This document shows, one piece after another, positions 43,165 to 51,436 of a DNA stretch of 64,000 nucleotides. The notes beneath the pieces were generated by a model. That model saw only the letters and a list, made by a program, of their open reading frames with translations, was not told the origin of the DNA and ran no database searches. The position numbers were made by a program, and so were the translations under genes. The stretch is from CALXQW01 sp031553045 (GTDB lineage Bacteria > Verrucomicrobiota > Verrucomicrobiia > Opitutales > Intestinicryptomonadaceae): positions 124,001-188,000 of the forward strand of contig JAVBLZ010000006.1 in NCBI GenBank assembly GCA_031553045.1, read 5' to 3'. Every line of letters begins with the position of its first letter. Positions within the stretch are counted from its first letter, which is position 1.

Positions 43165-45603
43165 TTATGAAACTCTTAACTGATATTTTTTTTGCAACTG
43201 TGAACAAATATTTTCAAAGACTTTATTGACTTCTTCCGTCTGTAAAGTGCGGTCTTTAGAACGGAATGTGAGGCTGAATGCCAGACTTTTCATACCTTCT
43301 TCAACGCCTTTGCCTTGGTAAGAGTCAAAAATATCTACATCTTCCAAATCAAACAAGCCTTTACATGCAGATTTTGCGATACGCCCAAGCTCTAAAGAAA
43401 CTTCACCTGAAGGAGTGTTTTCTTTGACAATAATTGCGATGTCTCTTTGTGCAGGCGGGAATAGGCTGAAGTGTTCAAATTTTGCAATCTGTTTTTTGCG
43501 TGATGCAACATCAGACCTGAAAGAAACTTCACCCGCAAAAACGATAGAGTCTATGCCGTATTCTTTTAGCACAGCAAAATTTATTGCGCCAAAGCTTACG
43601 TTATAACCCTCACGTTCTAAAAGACCGCATTTTGCCGAGAAATTAGGCTGCCAAAAGTTTTCATCATTTTGTGTGAAATTTAATTTTGAAATATCAACAC
43701 CCAATAAGGCAAGAATATCTAAAACGTATTTTTTTGCCGTGTAAAAATCAGGTTCTTCACGCTTAAGCCAAGAAGGTTTTTGCGTTGAAAGCGCAAAGGC
43801 AAAAGCCGTTGAAGATACTTCCATGAGCTCGTTTTTAATAACTCTAAAAACTCTACCATTTTCAAACAGACCTTTGAATTTGTTGCCGTTGTCTATATTT
43901 AATGCAAGCGCTTCAAGCAAAGATTCCAAAAGGCTGGGGCGCAGACAATCTTGGTCGCTAGTTAGCGGATTTGCCAAAGAAAGCATCTGAATATTGTTGC
44001 GGAATTTGCCAATTTTACCGCTTTCTTTAAGCGTATAATGCTGGCATTCATTAAGACCCATTGCAGAAAGCATGTCGGCAGATTTTCTGTTGTAAGAAAA
44101 TATTGGGTCATGATTGCGCAAAGCTGCCGCACAGATAAGCGGCGTTGATGGAATTTTATCGCTGCCAAATATGCGGATAAATTCTTCAACCAAGTCTATA
44201 GGCCTATCAACTTCAGACCTGAATGTAGGCACGGTTACATTGAAAACGTTGTCTTTTTTGCTTACGATAAACCCAAGCCTTTTAAAGACATCTTCAACAT
44301 CTGAAGCGGAAACTTCAAAACCAATTTTGTCTATCACATATTCCAAGCTAAGCTCTACTACTTTTGATTCTCTTGGCATTTTACCGACCTTAACTGTTGC
44401 TCCGTCAACTGAGCCGCCAGCAACTTTCACTATCAAATCTGCCGCCCTGCGAGAGGCTGCAAGCACAACTTCAGGGTCAACATTACGTGCGAATCTGTAA
44501 GATGAATCAGTATTAATTATCAATTTTCTAGAGCTAGACCTCACGTTTGCAGGGTTGAAATATGCGCTTTCTAAAACAATGTCCGTCGTTGAATCTTCAA
44601 CTTCAGAATTTAATGCGCCCATGATACCAGCCAAAGCCACAGCGCCTTCGCCATCGCAAATTAGCATATTGTCAGTATTGAGAGTGTGCGTTTTATTGTC
44701 TAAGGTTACTATTTTTTCCGCATCCAAAGCCTGGCGCACTATGATTTTTGAACCTCTTATTTTTTTTGCGTCAAAAGCGTGGAGAGGCTGACCGTATTCC
44801 ATCATGACAAAATTTGTAACATCCACAACATTGCTGATGCTGCGCAAACCTACGGCTTCAACACATTTTTTAAGCCAGTCAGGGCTTGGCGCAATCTTAA
44901 CACCCTTAATGCAGACAGCCGTGTAGAGAGGGCAGTTTGGCGTATTCAATTCAACTTTTGAAAGCAAAGCGCTTTCAGAAGTTTCTGAATATTTTGCCGA
45001 TGTTTTAAGCTCAGGCAGTTTTAAAGTTTTTCCGAATTTTGCGGCAAGCTCTCTGGCAATGCCGATATGGCTAAGACAGTCGCCCCTGTTTGCTGTGAGT
45101 TCAATTTCAAAAACAGTGTCGGAATCTGTAAATACCTCGTTGATTGGAGTGCCAATTTCAGGTCTATTTTCAAGAATCAGAAGCCCGGAATGATCTTGCC
45201 CCATGCCGAGCTCTTTTGCAGAACACATCATGCCATTGCTTTCCACATCACGTAATTTTGATTTTTTAATTTCAAAAATACCACCTTCAGGCGTCGGCAA
45301 CTTTGCGCCGGCAATGGCAACCGGAACCCTGTCGCCAACTTTGTAATTTGATGCGCCGCAGACAATCTGTATAGGGTCGGAATTTGTTGAAACTTTCACC
45401 ATGCAAACGCCCAATTTATCGGCGTTTGGATGCTGCACTCTGGAAAGAATTTCGCCGACAATTACGTTATCCAACTTTTTAAGCCCCAAAGTTTCAACAC
45501 TTTCAACCTCAAGACCAAGCATGGGCAATGTTTCCGCAATTTGCTCTGCGGATATGTCGGACAAATCAATATAATACTTCAACCAATTTAAACTTATTTT
45601 CAT
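43165..45603 (-). CDS. pheT: Phenylalanyl-tRNA synthetase beta subunit
   Basis: 812 residues. The subunit starts MKISLNWLKYYIDLSDISAEQ and has the N-terminal tRNA-binding OB domain (VQHPNADKLGVCMV), the B3/B4 editing domain (ELTANRGDCLSHIGIARELA), the B5 domain (ITYS-type RSEVDRPIDLVEEFIRIFG) and a C-terminal anticodon-binding FDX-ACB domain (FPPAQRDIAIIV). It pairs with PheS. The start at 45603 is the ATG matching the family; an upstream alternative adds nine unrelated residues. tatC begins 1 nt after its stop. Confidence 0.97.
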   Translation of the reverse strand: MKISLNWLKYYIDLSDISAEQIAETLPMLGLEVESVETLGLKKLDNVIVGEILSRVQHPNADKLGVCMVKVSTNSDPIQIVCGASNYKVGDRVPVAIAGAKLPTPEGGIFEIKKSKLRDVESNGMMCSAKELGMGQDHSGLLILENRPEIGTPINEVFTDSDTVFEIELTANRGDCLSHIGIARELAAKFGKTLKLPELKTSAKYSETSESALLSKVELNTPNCPLYTAVCIKGVKIAPSPDWLKKCVEAVGLRSISNVVDVTNFVMMEYGQPLHAFDAKKIRGSKIIVRQALDAEKIVTLDNKTHTLNTDNMLICDGEGAVALAGIMGALNSEVEDSTTDIVLESAYFNPANVRSSSRKLIINTDSSYRFARNVDPEVVLAASRRAADLIVKVAGGSVDGATVKVGKMPRESKVVELSLEYVIDKIGFEVSASDVEDVFKRLGFIVSKKDNVFNVTVPTFRSEVDRPIDLVEEFIRIFGSDKIPSTPLICAAALRNHDPIFSYNRKSADMLSAMGLNECQHYTLKESGKIGKFRNNIQMLSLANPLTSDQDCLRPSLLESLLEALALNIDNGNKFKGLFENGRVFRVIKNELMEVSSTAFAFALSTQKPSWLKREEPDFYTAKKYVLDILALLGVDISKLNFTQNDENFWQPNFSAKCGLLEREGYNVSFGAINFAVLKEYGIDSIVFAGEVSFRSDVASRKKQIAKFEHFSLFPPAQRDIAIIVKENTPSGEVSLELGRIAKSACKGLFDLEDVDIFDSYQGKGVEEGMKSLAFSLTFRSKDRTLQTEEVNKVFENICSQLQKKYQLRVS

Positions 45604-45616
45604 AAAAAAATCCTGA

Positions 45617-46663
45617 CTATTTTGATGCAAACTGGCTTAAAAAGCGCAGGTCATTTGCGTAGAAGTGGCGTATATCGTCTATGGAATGCAGAAGCATTGC
45701 AACACGCTCTACACCAAGACCGAATGCGTAGCCACTCCATTCATCGGGGTTGAGGCCAACGTTTGTTAGCACATTTGGATCAACCATTCCGCAACCCATA
45801 ATTTCTATCCATTTGTTGCTGAGTTTGCCAAGATTTGCGCTCATAAAATCAACCTCAAAACTAGGCTCTGTGAATGGGAAAAAACTGGGGCGCAGACGCA
45901 CCTTTGCAGATTCCCCAAAGAGGTCTTTGAAAAGATAGTCCAACGCCGCTTTCAAATCTGTAAGGCGAACATTTTTGTCTATATAAAGACATTCTATCTG
46001 GTGGAAATTTGCGGAGTGTGTGGCATCAACAGTGTCTCTCCTGAAGGCTCTGCCCGGGGCAATGATGCGCAGTGGTGCGCCTTCTTTGAGCATAGTACGT
46101 ATCTGAACTGTCGATGTGTGACTGCGCAAAAGATAAAATTCATTTTTATTTTTAGACACGTTTGAAACCTTCAAAGATTCCGGAAGAAATAATGTGTCTT
46201 GCGCATCTCTGGCAGGGTGGTCTGCAGGTGTGTTTAGGGCGTCAAAACAATACCACTCAGTATCAATTTCAGTAGCTTCCGCAACGGTGAAGCCGACTTT
46301 TTCAAAAATGTCGCAAACCCTGCGGATTGTCTGGGTTATTGGGTGCAGAGTGCCCTGAGGAGAATCTGGCGTGGGCAAAGATACGTCTATAGGCCTGCCA
46401 AGAGCCTCTGCCTTTTTGGATTCTTCAATACGTGCATACGCCGACGAAATCAATGGCTCAATGGCAACTTTTGCTTTGTTGATAAGCTTGCCCACAAGCG
46501 GACGCTCTTTGACATCCAAAGTGGGGATGGTCTTCATTATGGCGGTCAGCTCTCCATTAGGACCTGTGAGGCTTGCGGCGATAGACGACACTTCAGGCGC
46601 AGATTTTGCCTCAGGCAAAAGTTTTTCCGCACGCAATATAATTTCGTTGATTTTGTTTTCCAT
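45617..46663 (-). CDS. pheS: Phenylalanyl-tRNA synthetase alpha subunit
   Basis: 348 residues, the catalytic subunit that activates phenylalanine. It has a coiled-coil N-terminus, then class II motif 2 region IIAPGRAFRRDTVDATHSANFHQIE and motif 3 FGLGVERVAMLLHSIDDIRHFYANDLRF. It is the first gene of the run pheS-pheT-tatC. A terminator-like hairpin ends 17 nt before its ATG, see separate entry; pheST is attenuation-controlled in E. coli. Confidence 0.97.
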   Translation of the reverse strand: MENKINEIILRAEKLLPEAKSAPEVSSIAASLTGPNGELTAIMKTIPTLDVKERPLVGKLINKAKVAIEPLISSAYARIEESKKAEALGRPIDVSLPTPDSPQGTLHPITQTIRRVCDIFEKVGFTVAEATEIDTEWYCFDALNTPADHPARDAQDTLFLPESLKVSNVSKNKNEFYLLRSHTSTVQIRTMLKEGAPLRIIAPGRAFRRDTVDATHSANFHQIECLYIDKNVRLTDLKAALDYLFKDLFGESAKVRLRPSFFPFTEPSFEVDFMSANLGKLSNKWIEIMGCGMVDPNVLTNVGLNPDEWSGYAFGLGVERVAMLLHSIDDIRHFYANDLRFLSQFASK

Positions 46664-46680
46664 TTTAAAATTGTTAATCT

Positions 46681-46706
46681 AAAAAAAATTAAGCATAAAA
46701 TTATGC
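46681..46706 (-). terminator. Terminator-like hairpin in front of pheS (terminator of arnD or attenuator)
   Basis: GCATAA and TTATGC form a short stem (5-6 bp) followed within 4 nt by eight T residues (46688-46681), on the minus strand, 17 nt before the pheS ATG. Upstream, TCCGC and GCGGA can form a competing hairpin. The stem is A/T-rich and weak, so partial termination is likely. Confidence 0.55.
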
Positions 46707-46768
46707 CGCAATGCAGAAAATCCGCAAGTAAAATAAGCGGAATATTGAGGCAAATTTGTTACGCTTGA

Positions 46769-47662
46769 TTAAAGCTTTTGAACCGCAATAAGCCCGCTTC
46801 TATTGGGGAAATTTGACATGGCAATTTCATAACGACGTATTTTTGCCTTATCCTGCAAAAGATTATTTGCGACATTTTCAAAAGAATCAAAGACCACATC
46901 TTTAGATTTTAATTTGCCCAGAAGTTCATCAAGCCAATCTATGTACGCCAAACCCTCAAGCTCTGCATGCGTAGTCATAACTGATAGTTCACGCTTTGTG
47001 ATTAAGCGCATATATTCGTTTGTGATTTCTTCCAGACTCATCGTACCCAAAAGTTCATCGAGAGTGGGTAGGGTTGAGGGTATTTGCAAAGTGAAGAAAT
47101 CTTCACCATTTATCTTGGGCAGGAATGGCGAGTAGCCCCTTGCATCGGAAGCAAACAAAAGTTTGGATTCGTCTTGGAGTAAGAGGGCATTCTTTGAGCA
47201 TTGCCAACCTGCCGCACCGCAGCAGATTGCATCTTCATTAAAGAGTTCTTTATAGGCTTTCTGGGCGCTTTCAAAATCTTTCTTGGTTTCTTCGTAAGAC
47301 ATTCCAAGCAGATTTTCTTGCCAGTTGAAATGATCCCAAGAATGAATCCCGCAGGCGAAACCTCTTTTTTTAACGTCTAAAATCTCATTGCGACACTTTT
47401 TGTATATGATGGGCGCCGGCAATAGAGTGCCATAGAGCAATGTCTTGATTCCGTAATTGCCCGTTACGTTTGAGCGCAGGCATTTTTTTAGAAAACCTTT
47501 TCTGAAAATTTTGCGCAAAGCCTTGCCGGTATTGTCCGGCCCAAATGAAAACAAAAATAAGGCAGGCATTGAATGCTTTTCAAAAACTTTACAAAGTGGC
47601 TCAAGACCTTCTTTAGTGCCTTTGTAAGTATCTACATCTATCTTGATTAAAAGTTTTGGCAT
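46769..47662 (-). CDS. arnD: ArnD-like NodB-fold deformylase
   Basis: 297 residues of the polysaccharide deacetylase superfamily, closest in pattern to ArnD, which removes the formyl group from undecaprenyl-linked 4-deoxy-4-formamido-arabinose in lipid A modification. The ArnD-type start KLLIKIDVDTYKGTKEGL gives Asp9/Asp11. FLFSFGPDNTGKALRKIF and LRSNVTGNYG follow. The metal triad region GIHSWDHFNWQ has His107, Asp110 and His111. The start is the ATG at 47662, where similarity begins. No other arn gene is adjacent, so its sugar may differ. Bacterioferritin lies upstream with its own terminator. Confidence 0.82.
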   Translation of the reverse strand: MPKLLIKIDVDTYKGTKEGLEPLCKVFEKHSMPALFLFSFGPDNTGKALRKIFRKGFLKKCLRSNVTGNYGIKTLLYGTLLPAPIIYKKCRNEILDVKKRGFACGIHSWDHFNWQENLLGMSYEETKKDFESAQKAYKELFNEDAICCGAAGWQCSKNALLLQDESKLLFASDARGYSPFLPKINGEDFFTLQIPSTLPTLDELLGTMSLEEITNEYMRLITKRELSVMTTHAELEGLAYIDWLDELLGKLKSKDVVFDSFENVANNLLQDKAKIRRYEIAMSNFPNRSGLIAVQKL

Positions 47663-47723
47663 AAGCAACAAGTCTTGCTTGGAGCAATTTTTAATCAAGC
47701 CTAAAGCTGAATAATACTGAAAC

Positions 47724-47754
47724 AAAAAAAGCGACAGTACAGTACTGCCGCTTT
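47724..47754 (-). terminator. Intrinsic terminator of the bacterioferritin gene
   Basis: On the minus strand AAAGCG pairs with CGCTTT, enclosing a second stem made from the CAGTACTG dyad, and is followed by a run of seven T residues (47730-47724). It lies 20 nt after the bacterioferritin stop. Confidence 0.8.
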
Positions 47755-47774
47755 CAAAATTCTATGAAACTAAA

Positions 47775-48272
47775 TTAGTCTTCCACGCCTTTAACGTAGT
47801 CTTTAGCGCCTTCCATTGCCTGTTGGGCAAGGTAATTAGCGCCAAATTCCGCAAGGTTATCGCTTTCGACGTCAAACTGGTCAAAGTGGTTTTCTTCCTG
47901 ATCAACCAAAGAGTCAAAGATTTTCTTTGTGCCGTTGTCTCCATTTGCGGCAGATTCACCAGAAGCCTTGTTGTACATATCAATAGCGCCGCTTTCCAAC
48001 TTTTTAGAAAGGGCAAGCATACCCTTTATGTCGCGGATTTTTTCTGTCTTGCCGTCTGGCACAAGTTCAGGTTCACCTTTTAAGAATAATATTCTGAGAG
48101 CCAACTGCTCAACATGTTTCATCTCAGACATTGAGATTTTAAAGAACTCTTTTGCAAGCGGCGTATAACCCCTGTCCTCACAGATGAAGTGAAAGTAAAG
48201 GTACTGGTTTATAGCCGTCAATTCAGATGCTATCGCCTTATTTAACAGTTTTATGCTTTTTTCTTTATTCAT
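47775..48272 (-). CDS. bfr: Bacterioferritin
   Basis: A ferritin-like iron store of 165 residues. The ferroxidase ligands are visible: Glu17 (ASELTAINQY), Glu50 and His53 (SEMKHVEQ), Glu93, Glu126/127 and His129 (QEENHFDQF). Met51 aligns with the haem-ligating Met52 of E. coli bacterioferritin, so haem binding is possible. A Shine-Dalgarno motif AAGGA sits 7 nt before the ATG. A 19-bp dyad lies just upstream (48291-48309), a likely operator. The C-terminus, AKDYVKGVED, is slightly longer than usual. Confidence 0.93.
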   Translation of the reverse strand: MNKEKSIKLLNKAIASELTAINQYLYFHFICEDRGYTPLAKEFFKISMSEMKHVEQLALRILFLKGEPELVPDGKTEKIRDIKGMLALSKKLESGAIDMYNKASGESAANGDNGTKKIFDSLVDQEENHFDQFDVESDNLAEFGANYLAQQAMEGAKDYVKGVED

Positions 48273-48290
48273 TTTTATTCCTTAAATTTT

Positions 48291-48309
48291 AATGGTTAAC
48301 GTAACCATT
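48291..48309. promoter_or_regulatory. Perfect 8-bp inverted repeat upstream of the bacterioferritin gene, candidate operator
   Basis: AATGGTTAACGTAACCATT has perfect 8-bp arms around ACG. It lies 18 nt before the bacterioferritin ATG, within the divergent region shared with the sugar transporter gene. The size and spacing fit a dimeric repressor site; the regulator is unknown. Confidence 0.5.
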
Positions 48310-48420
48310 CTAATTCGCAAATATTGTCTCAAATTTTACAAATTATTACAAGCTTTAAATGATATTTTAAATCATTAAAATTCCAGATTAAATTCCGGTC
48401 AACTTCTTTTTAATATCATA

Positions 48421-48448
48421 TTGACAGGTATTATACTTGAACTAAAAT
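48421..48448 (+). promoter_or_regulatory. Near-consensus sigma-70 promoter for the sugar transporter gene
   Basis: TTGACA (48421-48426) and TAAAAT (48443-48448) are 16 nt apart. The -10 is 9 nt before the ATG at 48458, so the transcript would be leaderless or have a leader of only a few bases. Confidence 0.6.
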
Positions 48449-48457
48449 TCAACTTAT

Positions 48458-49474
48458 ATGTTTACTGTAACTTCTTATTCTGTCGCAGTTGCGATGTGTG
48501 TTATAACTATGATTTGCTGGGGTTCTTGGGGCAATACTCAAAAACTGGCAAGCAAAGAGTGGCGTTTTCAGCTATTCTACTGGGATTATTCAATAGGTAT
48601 AATCTTGTTTACTGCACTTTTTGGACTGACTTTGGGCTCTATGGGCACTACGGGCAGGGGCTTTATTGAAGATTTATCTCAGGCAAATTGTTCGGCTTTA
48701 TCTTCCGCATTTATAGGCGGGGTTATATTCAATATTTCTAACATACTTTTGGTTGTGGCAATAGATATTGCGGGCTTGGCAGTGGCATTTCCCATTGGTA
48801 TCGGTATTGCCATGGTGCTCGGCGTTGTTACAACGTATATAGGTCAGGGGCAGGCGGGTAATTTAACGCTTCTCGTAGTTGGTGTGGTCTTAATTGTGGT
48901 TGCAATTATTTTAGACGCCGTTGCATACAAAAAATTGGGTGGCGCTTCAAAAAATACTTCAATAGGCAAAGGCATATTTATATCCATATTGGCGGGTGTC
49001 TTAATGGGATTTTTCTACAACTTTGTTGCAGACTCTATGGGTAAAATTGATGAAACAACCTTGGCGCTTGAAGCAGGAAAAATGTCTTCATACTCGGCGG
49101 TATTTGTCTTTGGCGTAGGCATATTTTTATCAAACTTTATATTCAATACATTTATGATGCTAAAACCCATAACAGGGCCAAAAGTGAACCCTATGGACTA
49201 CTTCAAAAAAGGCAACGTAAAGCTGCATTTGATAGGCATATTGGGCGGCTCTATATGGTGCTGCGGTACAAGTTTAAGCTTCTTATCTTCAAACGCTGCG
49301 GGTCCTGCATTGGCTTATGGATTGGGGCAGGGCGCTACAATGGTGTCGGCAATTTGGGGCGTCTTTATTTGGAAAGAATTTAAGGGTGCGCCCCAAGGCA
49401 CAAATAAGCTTTTGGCTTTGATGTTCTTATTCTTTATATTTGGTCTTGCGTGTTTGGTGATATCAAAACTTTAA
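48458..49474 (+). CDS. GRP/DMT-type sugar transporter (RbsU/GlcU-like)
   Basis: A hydrophobic protein of 338 residues with about ten membrane helices and the drug/metabolite transporter fold. The start MFTVTSYSVAVAMCVITMICWGSWGNTQKL-like opening, SNILLVVAIDIAGLAVAFPIGIG and GLGQGATMVSAIWGVFIWKEFKG match the Bacteroidota and PVC transporters of the glucose/ribose porter family that are often mislabelled as multidrug permeases. A ribokinase gene follows 12 nt later, which supports uptake of ribose or a related sugar. No Shine-Dalgarno motif precedes the ATG. Confidence 0.8.
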   Translation: MFTVTSYSVAVAMCVITMICWGSWGNTQKLASKEWRFQLFYWDYSIGIILFTALFGLTLGSMGTTGRGFIEDLSQANCSALSSAFIGGVIFNISNILLVVAIDIAGLAVAFPIGIGIAMVLGVVTTYIGQGQAGNLTLLVVGVVLIVVAIILDAVAYKKLGGASKNTSIGKGIFISILAGVLMGFFYNFVADSMGKIDETTLALEAGKMSSYSAVFVFGVGIFLSNFIFNTFMMLKPITGPKVNPMDYFKKGNVKLHLIGILGGSIWCCGTSLSFLSSNAAGPALAYGLGQGATMVSAIWGVFIWKEFKGAPQGTNKLLALMFLFFIFGLACLVISKL

Positions 49475-49486
49475 TAGGATTTTTTT

Positions 49487-50395
49487 ATGAAAAACTCTAA
49501 AAAGGGAATTTTGGTTATAGGCAGTATGAATGTGGATATGGTGGTTAAAACCCAGCATATTCCCAAGCCCGGAGAAACTCTTTTGGGCGGCGTCTTTAAT
49601 CAGTTTAACGGGGGTAAAGGCGCAAATCAGGCGGTTGCCGCAAAAAAACTTTTTGCAGAAACAAAGTTTTGCGCCGGCGTTGGCGACGACGCTTTTGGCA
49701 AAGAGTATCTGGCATATTTCAAAAAGAATAAAATAGACACATCTTTGGTGAAAGTATTTAAGGGCGCTCATACGGGCATTGCCGTCATAATGGTTGGGGA
49801 AGACGCTGAAAATTCTATCGCAGTTGCTCCGGGTGCAAATATGTTGATTAAGCCAAGCCACATGAAGGCGATAAATTTTGCAAAGTTTTCAACAGTTGTA
49901 ATGCAGCTTGAAACACCAATGGAAACCGTTGCAGAAGCGCTTAAACTTGCAAGAAAGGCAGGTTGCAAAACGGTGCTGACACCCGCACCAGCCCAACTTT
50001 TGCCCGCAAAAATTTTGCCGCATATAGATTATCTTGTACCCAATGAGCATGAAATATTGCTCTTGCAAAAAGGTTTTTCAAAGCCTCTTGAGGCGGCAAA
50101 AAATCTGATAAAATATGGGGTCGGCAATGTTATAATTACTTTGGGCAGCAAAGGGGCTATGTTGATAAATTCTGATGCGCAGATAGAATATCCTGCGTAC
50201 AAGGTTAAGCCTGTGGATACTGTCGGTGCTGGGGATTGTTTTGCGGGTTCATTTGCGGCAGGGCTTATGCTTTATGATAATCCTGATAAAGCCATGAAGC
50301 TCGCAAGTGCGGCTGCGGCTCTTGCGGTAACAAAGATGGGGGCGCAAAGCTATCACTCTCTGGATGAAGTTAAAAAATTTGCAAGACTTCAATAA
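49487..50395 (+). CDS. rbsK: Ribokinase (PfkB family)
   Basis: 302 residues. Ribokinase signatures are the N-terminal ILVIGSMNVDMVV, GGKGANQAVAA (42-52) and the PfkB signature DTVGAGDCFAGSFAAG with the catalytic Asp near residue 250. It phosphorylates ribose at O5, feeding the pentose phosphate pathway. The weak ribosome site AGGA lies 7 nt before the ATG. It is co-transcribed with the sugar transporter, and gnd-zwf-pgl lie on the other side of cydAB. A strong terminator overlaps the end of the convergent cydB. Confidence 0.93.
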   Translation: MKNSKKGILVIGSMNVDMVVKTQHIPKPGETLLGGVFNQFNGGKGANQAVAAKKLFAETKFCAGVGDDAFGKEYLAYFKKNKIDTSLVKVFKGAHTGIAVIMVGEDAENSIAVAPGANMLIKPSHMKAINFAKFSTVVMQLETPMETVAEALKLARKAGCKTVLTPAPAQLLPAKILPHIDYLVPNEHEILLLQKGFSKPLEAAKNLIKYGVGNVIITLGSKGAMLINSDAQIEYPAYKVKPVDTVGAGDCFAGSFAAGLMLYDNPDKAMKLASAAAALAVTKMGAQSYHSLDEVKKFARLQ

Positions 50396-50426
50396 GCTTG
50401 TTGACGGTTGAACTTCTTAAATTGCC

Positions 50427-50456
50427 AAGACTGTTTTTAAACAGTCTTATTTTTTG
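50427..50456 (+). terminator. Intrinsic terminator of rbsK, embedded in the cydB 3' end
   Basis: AAGACTGTTT pairs with AAACAGTCTT (9-10 bp, very small loop) followed by ATTTTTT (50449-50455). The stop codon of convergent cydB (50437-50439) lies in the loop and stem, an economical arrangement. Confidence 0.78.
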
Positions 50457-51432
50457 TATTTTTTTTTGAAAAAACCCAATGCGCATAGATATTGTATGCT
50501 ATTGCAAGGGGTGTTCCAAGCAACGCCACTATAAGCATAATGCTCAGAGTTTTTTCAGAAGATGCGGCGTCATCAATCCTCAACCCTTCAGTTAATTTTG
50601 GGATTGGCCTTAAAATATGAGGAAAGGCGTAGTATGCATGCATCAAAACCAATGATATTACGAACACGCAATTTGATACAAATGCAGAAAAGAAATTCTT
50701 ACGCTTTATCATAAAATTTGTTATTCTTAGCGGAAGATACGGCAATATTAAATAAATTAAAAATATGTTGTGGCTTGTGTAAAATGCTGAAATTACCAGA
50801 TAACCTATATAGGCTATAATCAGGTAAAATATCGATTTTTTTGCAAGCATTGCAAAGCCTTGAGCATCATCGGGATCTTTGCGCATCAGTGTCAAAAAAA
50901 GTGCGCCATGCAAGCTGAAAAATAAAAGGGCTAATACCATTGTAGCAATAGAAACTGGGCTTACAAGCCTCAGGATAGATTCAGTAAATGAACTTGCAGA
51001 TATGCAAATTGACCCTTTGAAAATTGCGCCCAATGCAAAACCGATTATCGCAACACTGACAATGCTTGAAATCGATAAAAGCTTTAGGAAAAATTTTTTC
51101 CAACGCAAAGAAGATTCAAAATGATAAAATTCAAGTGCGCAAATTCTGAAAATTAAAAATGCCAGCAATAGCATTAGGGGTGTGTAAAGTTCTGAAAATA
51201 TCGTAGAATAAGCTTTTGGGAATGCGGCAAAAAGGCCGCCTCCAGCGATTATCAACCATACTTGATTTGCGTCCCAAAACGGCGCTATTGATTTTATGGC
51301 AAAGTCTTTTTTTTCGGAATCTTTGAGGAATATAGAAATAATGCCCGCCCCAAAATCGAAGCCCGAAGTCATCAGAAATATCCCCAATATCAGGGCGATA
51401 AGCGCAAACCAGATTGTCTGTAAAATATCCAT
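50437..51432 (-). CDS. cydB: Cytochrome bd oxidase subunit II
   Basis: 331 residues with about eight membrane helices. The family start MDILQTIWFALIALILGIFLMTSGFDFGAGI is nearly exact, followed by PFWDANQVWLIIAGGGLFAAFPKAY. CydB supports the quinol oxidase CydA structurally. It begins 4 nt after the cydA stop. No cydX-like small ORF was identified. The pair gives high-affinity oxygen reduction, typical of microaerobic or oxygen-tolerant anaerobic life. Confidence 0.96.
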   Translation of the reverse strand: MDILQTIWFALIALILGIFLMTSGFDFGAGIISIFLKDSEKKDFAIKSIAPFWDANQVWLIIAGGGLFAAFPKAYSTIFSELYTPLMLLLAFLIFRICALEFYHFESSLRWKKFFLKLLSISSIVSVAIIGFALGAIFKGSICISASSFTESILRLVSPVSIATMVLALLFFSLHGALFLTLMRKDPDDAQGFAMLAKKSIFYLIIAYIGYLVISAFYTSHNIFLIYLILPYLPLRITNFMIKRKNFFSAFVSNCVFVISLVLMHAYYAFPHILRPIPKLTEGLRIDDAASSEKTLSIMLIVALLGTPLAIAYNIYAHWVFSKKNTKNKTV

Positions 51433-51436
51433 AGAA

